From contig JAWZSP010000001.1 of assembly GCA_034401135.1 (NCBI GenBank), forward strand, positions 2,852,001-2,916,000: a DNA stretch of 64,000 nucleotides, in the 5' to 3' direction. The position numbers and the translations under genes were made by a program. Under the pieces are notes generated by a model. That model searched no databases, was not told the DNA's origin, and worked only from the letters and a program-made list of their open reading frames with translations. Position 1 is the first letter of the stretch. Every line of letters begins with the position of its first letter. The DNA is from Volutella citrinella. Its lineage: Eukaryota; Ascomycota; Sordariomycetes; Hypocreales; Nectriaceae. Shown here in pieces: positions 58,218 to 64,000 of this stretch.

Positions 58218-59564
58218 TCATGTGCGCCACCCACGTGAGCTATCCTATCTCCTTTGTCAAGTCAGTCTACAAGCGGTTTACGATGTCATGACAGCAGAGA
58301 TGATTGTTCCCAATGTTCGATTTACTCCAACCTCTCCTCCCTTGACTCTGGCCACGCGAACATGATTGGGCAGGCAGGGGTTTTGCAGGGCAAGGGTGTT
58401 TTGTTTTTGCGACCATGTGAATCTGGCACCTTCGTTTTGCGTTATTCTCTTGAGAAGTGTCGACTGCCTGCGGCGAATCGACATCGCTCTATTTCTCAAT
58501 TATTAAAATTTCTTTTAATACAGCACTGGACTGGCAACAGCATGTCGCCTTTCATCTTCGGATGGATTGTGTTCTCAGGAATATCGGATGGACAGAATGC
58601 ATGGACGATTTGACGCGATGGATACCCTCTTCGTTACTTCGTTCGACCCTGTCTCCTTTCTTCCGGCCTCGAGTCTTGTCGACCTGCTCTGCAAGCCCAC
58701 TCAACCTCATTTTTGTACCGCGGATGAGTTTAACCACTCTTGCAAAGCTATTATTGGTCGCTGGGGATCATGTCCTTGCAAACCATCTGTTGTTCCGCCG
58801 GTGAGCCGCTGGTCTCCAAAGGCGCCCAGGTGTTCGTTGAATGGCCGGGACAATCCTCGGGTGGATAGACAATGGGCCTGTGAGAGTGAGGACAAAAATC
58901 ACAAAAGCTCAAAAATTGAGATGGTATTTTGTTGTCGAGCACCTAGGGAAGGAAAAGGGAACTAAGGGATTTTGTGTTTTTTTTTTACCGTATCTCTCTC
59001 GTCTTCTCCTGTTTTATCGCTCGGTTGAGAGGGTTTATTAGACTCAGCCACTGTTATCCGTCGCCGGATAATGTCCTCGGAAGGAAGCACAAATTGAGAA
59101 TTGTAAATGCTTGTTAACTACTGGATGCATTGAACCGTGACACACTCTTTTATCTGTGGCTCGCGGCCTGGCAGGGCCTGAATAAGGTTGCCCCTATACT
59201 ACTAAATGGTACCAGCAATTGCTGTTAGCGTGAGGTGGTGCGGGCATGGGCGTTTTGTAGCGATTATGCCGAGGACTACCCCCAAAACGTGGGGCTCAGT
59301 GGCTTGGTAACACCGGGTATGCTGATCTCCAGCCCGCGCAACCTCGGTATGTTAATGGTACAGACAGAAGCGAATTCCTGCCATCTCGCTGCGGCTGTCC
59401 TGGATTCTGAAAACCAATTTAAGCACCTGCAACGAGCCCGAGGCAAGGGGCCGTAACTGAAAGCCATCATTTGACTGACTCCCACTCTTGCATTGGCGGT
59501 TACTACTGGTCCTTTGCAAACAAACTAGTAGCACCAGGAACGACAGAAGCCATCATATGTCATC
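58218..59564. other. Intergenic, hapB 3' flank and APH-gene promoter
   Basis: A 1.35-kb interval with no supportable gene. It includes T-rich patches (for example near 58978-58988) that may belong to the hapB 3' untranslated region. Open frames of 60-130 codons overlap and lack domain signals. Confidence 0.5.
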
Positions 59565-60808
59565 ATGGCCGGCAGGGTTCGCCAACCTATTGACGAGGCT
59601 GCGCTCACGCGGTACATTGAGGACAATGTGCCCGCAATCAAGACACCGGTTGAGCTGAAGCAGGTAAGCCGGCGGCGGCCACAAGGGGAATCACCGGGGA
59701 TCATGTTGCTAACTGTGTGGTGACGCGCGCCAGTTTGGCTTCGGCCAGTCGAACCCCACCTATCAGCTCACGGGCGTCGACGGCCAACGCTTCGTGATGC
59801 GCAAGAAGCCGCCGGGGAAGCTCCTGTCCAAGACGGCGCACAAGGTCGAGCGTGAGTATCGGATCCTGCACGCGCTTGAAGGCACGGATGTGCCGGTGCC
59901 CAAGACGTACTGCCTGTGCGAGGATTCGTCTGTCATCGGGACGCCCTTTTACATCATGGAGTTCCTCGACGGGCGCATCTTTGAGGACTTCACCATGCCC
60001 GGCGTGAGCGCCCAAGACCGCGAGGCCATGTGGAGGGACGCGGTCCTCACCCTGGTGCGTTTCCACTCCGTCGACTACGCCAAGGTCGGGCTCGAGAAGT
60101 TTGGCAGAGCCTCGGGGTTCTACAACCGCCAGATCCAGACCTGGCAGACCATCTGCGCAAGCCAGGAGAAGGCGGTGGACGTAGAGACCGGGAAGCCCGT
60201 GGGGAGGCTGCCGCACTTTGACGAGACGGTCGAGTTTTTCAAGAACCAGAAGCTGCAGCCCAAGGATCGGGCCACTCTTGTGCACGGCGACTACAAGATT
60301 GACAATTTGGTCTTCCACAAGACGGAGCCGCGAGTTATTGGCATCCTTGAGTAAGATCCTCTTCCTCTCTCCCACTTGCCATAAGAACGGCTCTTGCTGA
60401 TACTACGATTCCTAAAACAGCTGGGAAATGGCAACAGTCGGGCACCCGCTCTCGGACGTGTGCAACCTGATGAACAACTTCTACACATCGCGCTACCCGA
60501 GCGCGGCGCCCACCGACCAGTCCGGCTTCCTCCCCGGACGGATGCCCGGGTTGCCCCAGCCCAGCAAGATCCTGGGGTGGTACGCCGGGGCTTCGGACTG
60601 GGACCCGCGCCCCGAGATCTCGTGGGGCGCGGCCTTCAACCTCTGGAAGCTGGCGGGCATCTGCCAGGGCATCGCGGCGCGGTACGCGGCGCGGCAGGCC
60701 AGCAGCGAAAAGGCCGAGTTCTACGCGAGGACAGTGAACCCGCTGGGCGAGCTGGCTTGGACCCTGGCTAAGGAGGCCGGCGCGCGGGAGACGGGCAGTA
60801 AGCTGTGA
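59565..60808 (+). CDS. APH-domain kinase-fold protein (ACAD10/11-type phosphotransferase)
   Basis: A 367-residue protein of the aminoglycoside-phosphotransferase/kinase-like superfamily, most like the N-terminal kinase half of ACAD10/ACAD11. In those, phosphorylation of 4-hydroxy acyl-CoA is part of fatty-acid catabolism. Exons 59565-59663, 59734-60350 and 60421-60808 join in frame (both introns 70 nt). Visible parts are a nucleotide-loop FGFGQSNPTYQ, a Lys-containing FVMRKKPPG (K57/K58), the Brenner motif HGDYKIDN (H217, D219, N224) and the metal-binding DWE (D239). The Asp codon of DWE is split by the second intron. No acyl-CoA dehydrogenase domain follows, so the fungal gene is kinase-only. 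The ATG at 59565 is preferred because it opens MAGRVRQPIDEAALTRYIE. The true substrate is unknown. Antibiotic resistance is not implied. Confidence 0.88.
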
Positions 60809-61466
60809 AGGGTGGGAAGAAGACGCGAGGCTGGGTGCTGCGATGGAATTTATGTCCCTGTGTGGCTTCGTTCGTGCCCTGGGGGGTTGGTGCAGACGGC
60901 GCTGTGGATCAGTGCACAATCCGCTGCGGTTGAAATCAAGCCCACTAGCACGACTACCACTTGGCCAATATGTAGTACTAAGGGCAACTTTCTGCCTCGC
61001 ATGTTGAAGAAAAGATACACTATCTGAACAAGGATGAGCCCATCATGCAGTGGAATTAAAAGTTTGTGCTTGTCGCCCCTTTGATGCAGCTTGATAAGCT
61101 TCTTGGCACACGTTGACAGGCTGCTGGCTTGGCAAGGGTCCAATCAGGGCGACCCCCGTGCGTAGTCTACAGGCGGCTTCATGACGTCGGGGCCTTCTGA
61201 AACACAACCTAACGGTACTGAGTTGGTGGGCGATGCCGCACGTCAATCCTCGTCACTCAGCTACTCTGGACCAGACCCGGATCTCATCTCCTTCCTCTCA
61301 CCCCAGCGGGAGTGACGATCGGGCCTCGGGACGAACAGAAGGGCCTCCATCTCCGTATCTCCTTCCTCGGTTTGCTTCCTTCCGCAATATTCGCCAATAT
61401 TTTTGACGACCTAGTCTTGTCCTTCGAGCCGCCACTCGGGTCGTCGGGTAGGGAGCACCCGGCCTC
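60809..61466. promoter_or_regulatory. APH-gene 3' flank and yvc1 promoter
   Basis: A 658-bp spacer between two same-strand genes. The last ~200 bases before the yvc1 ATG are C+T-rich on the plus strand, as in other leaders here. No gene is seen. Confidence 0.5.
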
Positions 61467-63855
61467 ATGGCTCAGCGTCGGCAGCACATCATGCTGGCCG
61501 CCCCCGAGAACGGGCACGATGCGGAGCGTCGCCCTCTGCTGAGCGAGGTCAGCTCGCGTGTGAGCGGCGTCGAGACGCCCGAGGCAGTCTACAGCTGCAT
61601 GACGGATCCTCACAGCTACCTCCCTGTCTACACCAACATCCATCGAATTCGCCGCGACATCACCAGCGTCGTTGAGGACTACCTGAGCCTCGAGCAGCTA
61701 CAGGACCTCAAGATCAACGTGACGGTTGTGCGGCCGCTCGTGGACAAGCTCTACGGGCTCAATGACATTTCAATCAGTAAGCTGCAGAGGTCTACGTTGA
61801 GGTTGGCCTTGCTAACCACCACTCACCGTCCGCAGTCTACTGCTTGCTGGTCAACCGCGCCCAGTTCCTCGAGGAGCAGTCGCACTTGAGCAACCGCTCC
61901 AATGTCAACTTCACGCGTGCCACGCTTTGCGAGCTTATCGCGTCGCGCATCCTGCGGCGCTTTGGAGAGGCCCATGAGGGGCCGGAGGGCCTGCTCCTGC
62001 TGGCCCACATCCTCGTTGCCGGGTTTGAGCCATTCCAGAACGCGCCAGACGAGATCCGTGAGGAGGCGGAGCGCAGTACTTCATGGGTGCACCATAGGAC
62101 GCTGCCCTCACTTGAGATTGCCATCGTCACCGAGAGCAAGCACTTCCTCAGCTCCACCACATGCCAAAAGGTCGTCAACGCCATCTACGAAGGGCGCATT
62201 GTCTACACGCCCTCTACCTTCTGGGATATCATCCCAGACCACTACAAGCTGAAACCAATCTCGCTCTACGACCCGCGCGATTCCCCTCTACTGAATCAGT
62301 ACCGTCTCATCGTGCCTCGCACTAGAAACATCCTCGAGTCTATCCAGTTTGCCATCTTGCTTGCGTTGTACGTCGCCGTCATGGTGCGAAGACAGGAGGA
62401 CCGCTTCTCCAAACTCGAACTGGGCTTCGCCGTCTATGCATTCGGATGGGCTCTGGATCAGTTTGCAACCATCCTGGCCCACGGTTGGTAGGTGCTCTGG
62501 CAAACGTGCCCCAGCACGGACCCCAAGACTGATACCCGACCACTGACATGTTGCTAGGAATGTCTATTCTCAGAATTTGTGGTCGTTTCTCGACGTGTGC
62601 TTCGTCATTATATACTGGGCATACCTCGGCATGCGACTCTATGGCTGGCATCGGGAGGACTACGTCTACGCCCAGCAGGCTTACGACGTGCTTGCTCTCG
62701 CTGCCCCCGTTCTCATCCCTCGGCTTGCTTTCAATCTGTTACGAGACAACCTAGTCTTTCTGTCGTTGCGATCAATGATGGCAGATTTCTTCTTTCTGAC
62801 TGCTCTGTCGGCATGGTGCTTCCTGGGGTTCTTGCTGTCCCTCCTCTGGCTCGGCGAGGGCGCCCACCAGCTAGTGTATGTGCTGGTCTACCAGCCTCGA
62901 ACAGAGCGTGCTAACGAATTATCAGGACCATCTCAAAGTGGATGATTTACATTTGGTTTGGGCTTGACGGAACAGGAATCCAGCGCTCGGTAAGCATCTC
63001 GCAGCACTTGGGGACGAAGCTAACGGGATACCATAGACCGAATTTCACTGGCTATTGGGACCTAGTGTAATGGTGGCATTCGCTTTCCTTGGAAACACCC
63101 TCTTCCTCACTATTCTAGTTTCCATGTTGTCCAACACATTCAGCAACATCTCAACGAACGCAATGGCAGAAATCCAGTTCCGCCGAGCAGTCCTCACCCT
63201 TGAAGGCGTTAAGGCTGATGCCGTCTTCGCGTACCAGCCTCCCTTCAATATCTTGGCCGTCTTCCTCTTCATCCCCCTCAAATTCGTCGTGAGCCCTCGT
63301 TGGTTTCACAAGATCCATGTCGCCGCGGTCAAGGGATTGAACTTTCCTTTGCTGCTCATCATTGCCATTGCCGAGCGGCGTCTGCTCTGGCCTCATCGGC
63401 ACACGAAGCATCCCCAACGCAAGAGCCCGTTTTGGAAGAAATGGCGATTGACTGTCCACCGCGACTTGCGTGCGGTGTTTCAGGTCCCCCCTCCTGATAC
63501 GGTGCACGACGATATTGCGGTTGATGATGACCTCACCCACCACCTGATCCGTCGACAGTTCCAGCGTCCAGTACACAATCCCACCCCGAGTGAACCAGAG
63601 ACGCGACGGCCGTCACGCCGAGATTCGATATTCCCGGGCCTAGCGTCGAAGCTGCGAGGGTCGTTTGCGGAGGGGGAAGACTTGGAGTCTGTGGAAGCGA
63701 GACTCGAAGCCATGGAAAAGTCGATCCAGCGGGTGGAGGCGATGCTGACGCGCCTGCTGCCATCGACCGAACAAGCCATACAGGATCAGCTGGACGGTAG
63801 TGGGACGCTGAATGGGTTGACGGCTGACTCCTCATTTCGAGCTCAGACGGACTAG
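61467..63855 (+). CDS. yvc1: Vacuolar TRP-type cation channel Yvc1
   Basis: A vacuolar membrane Ca2+-release channel of the fungal TRP (TRPY) family. Exons 61467-61776, 61836-62487, 62558-62875, 62926-62989 and 63037-63855 join in frame to 720 residues. The N-terminal ~265 residues are cytoplasmic (IRRDITSVVEDYLSLEQL and on). Six membrane segments lie at about 270-287, 299-316, 329-346, 365-381, 397-420 and 453-478. The pore loop between the last two contains WFGLDGTGIQRS, strongly conserved in Yvc1, partly encoded by the 64-nt exon 4. After helix 6 (LFLTILVSMLSNTFSNIS) the C-terminal tail is charged. It contains an acidic DDIAVDDD patch and a heptad-like helix near 675-700 (ESVEARLEAMEKSIQRVEAM). 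The donor after the exon 3 'CTAGT' (GTATGT) is chosen because it alone keeps frame with exon 4. Confidence 0.93.
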
Positions 63856-64000
63856 TTCGTAGCGAGCCAGCATTCAGGATGGACACAATCCACCAGTGCG
63901 AATCTAGGAATACAATGCAGTGATTCAGGCTGGCTTCAAATGCGCATCAGCGTATCCGTGCAAAACTGTGCCACCCTCCGCATTTCCCATTCTTCAACGC
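63856..64000. other. 3' flank of yvc1 to window edge
   Basis: 145 bp after the yvc1 stop codon, probably its 3' untranslated region. Nothing else is visible. Confidence 0.6.

Overview
This is nuclear DNA of a filamentous ascomycete, most likely a Sordariomycete. The evidence is short spliceosomal introns (46-133 nt, GT...AG, with CTAAC/CTAAT branch motifs a few bases before the acceptor), a GC-rich background, and fungal-type proteins such as Rax2, Lcl3, HapB and Yvc1. I built exon structures by eye from splice signals, reading frame and family knowledge. No alignment, transcript data or database search was available.

Layout, left to right. The window opens with the 3' end of the ARP2/3 subunit gene arc35/ARPC2 (1-400), then lcl3 (786-1640) and rax2 (3883-7647). 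A ~10-kb stretch without a supportable gene (7648-17732) precedes a two-finger C2H2 transcription factor (17733-19007). A second gene-poor stretch of ~9.4 kb follows (19008-28372). A compact housekeeping block fills 28.4-41.5 kb: SF3B1/Hsh155 (-), OGG1 (-), U2AF large subunit (+), RPS13/uS15 (+), the COMPASS subunit Sdc1/Dpy-30 (-) and the Fanconi-associated nuclease FAN1 (+). Next come 3.1 kb of noncoding DNA, an uncharacterised Ser/Pro-rich protein gene (44683-45381, -), and an 11.9-kb divergent region. That region ends at hapB (NF-YA/HAP2, 57270-58217, +). An APH/ACAD10-11-type kinase-fold gene (59565-60808) and the vacuolar TRP channel gene yvc1 (61467-63855) close the window.

Functional themes. 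SF3B1 and the U2AF large subunit contact each other during branch-site recognition and here lie about 2 kb apart with only OGG1 between them. The partner motifs (RW-type ULMs in SF3B1, a C-terminal UHM with RxF in U2AF) are visible in both. OGG1/U2AF (419 bp) and SDC1/FAN1 (267 bp) are head-to-head pairs likely to share promoters. Several introns here, three of them in the U2AF gene itself, appear to need the first AG after the branch point to be skipped. In OGG1 the skipped AG would give an immediate stop codon.

The four gene-poor stretches are not obviously transposon-filled. They border regulatory genes and contain pyrimidine-rich leaders, small uORFs, short tandem repeats and palindromes. 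One A+T-richer island (~49.2-50.9 kb) carries what looks like a decayed Cys-rich domain of DUF3716 type. I found no tRNA, rRNA, CRISPR or intact mobile element. No wholly new system is demonstrated. The best leads are the acceptor-skipping pattern, the regulatory deserts, the decayed Cys-motif relic and the uncharacterised 232-aa protein.
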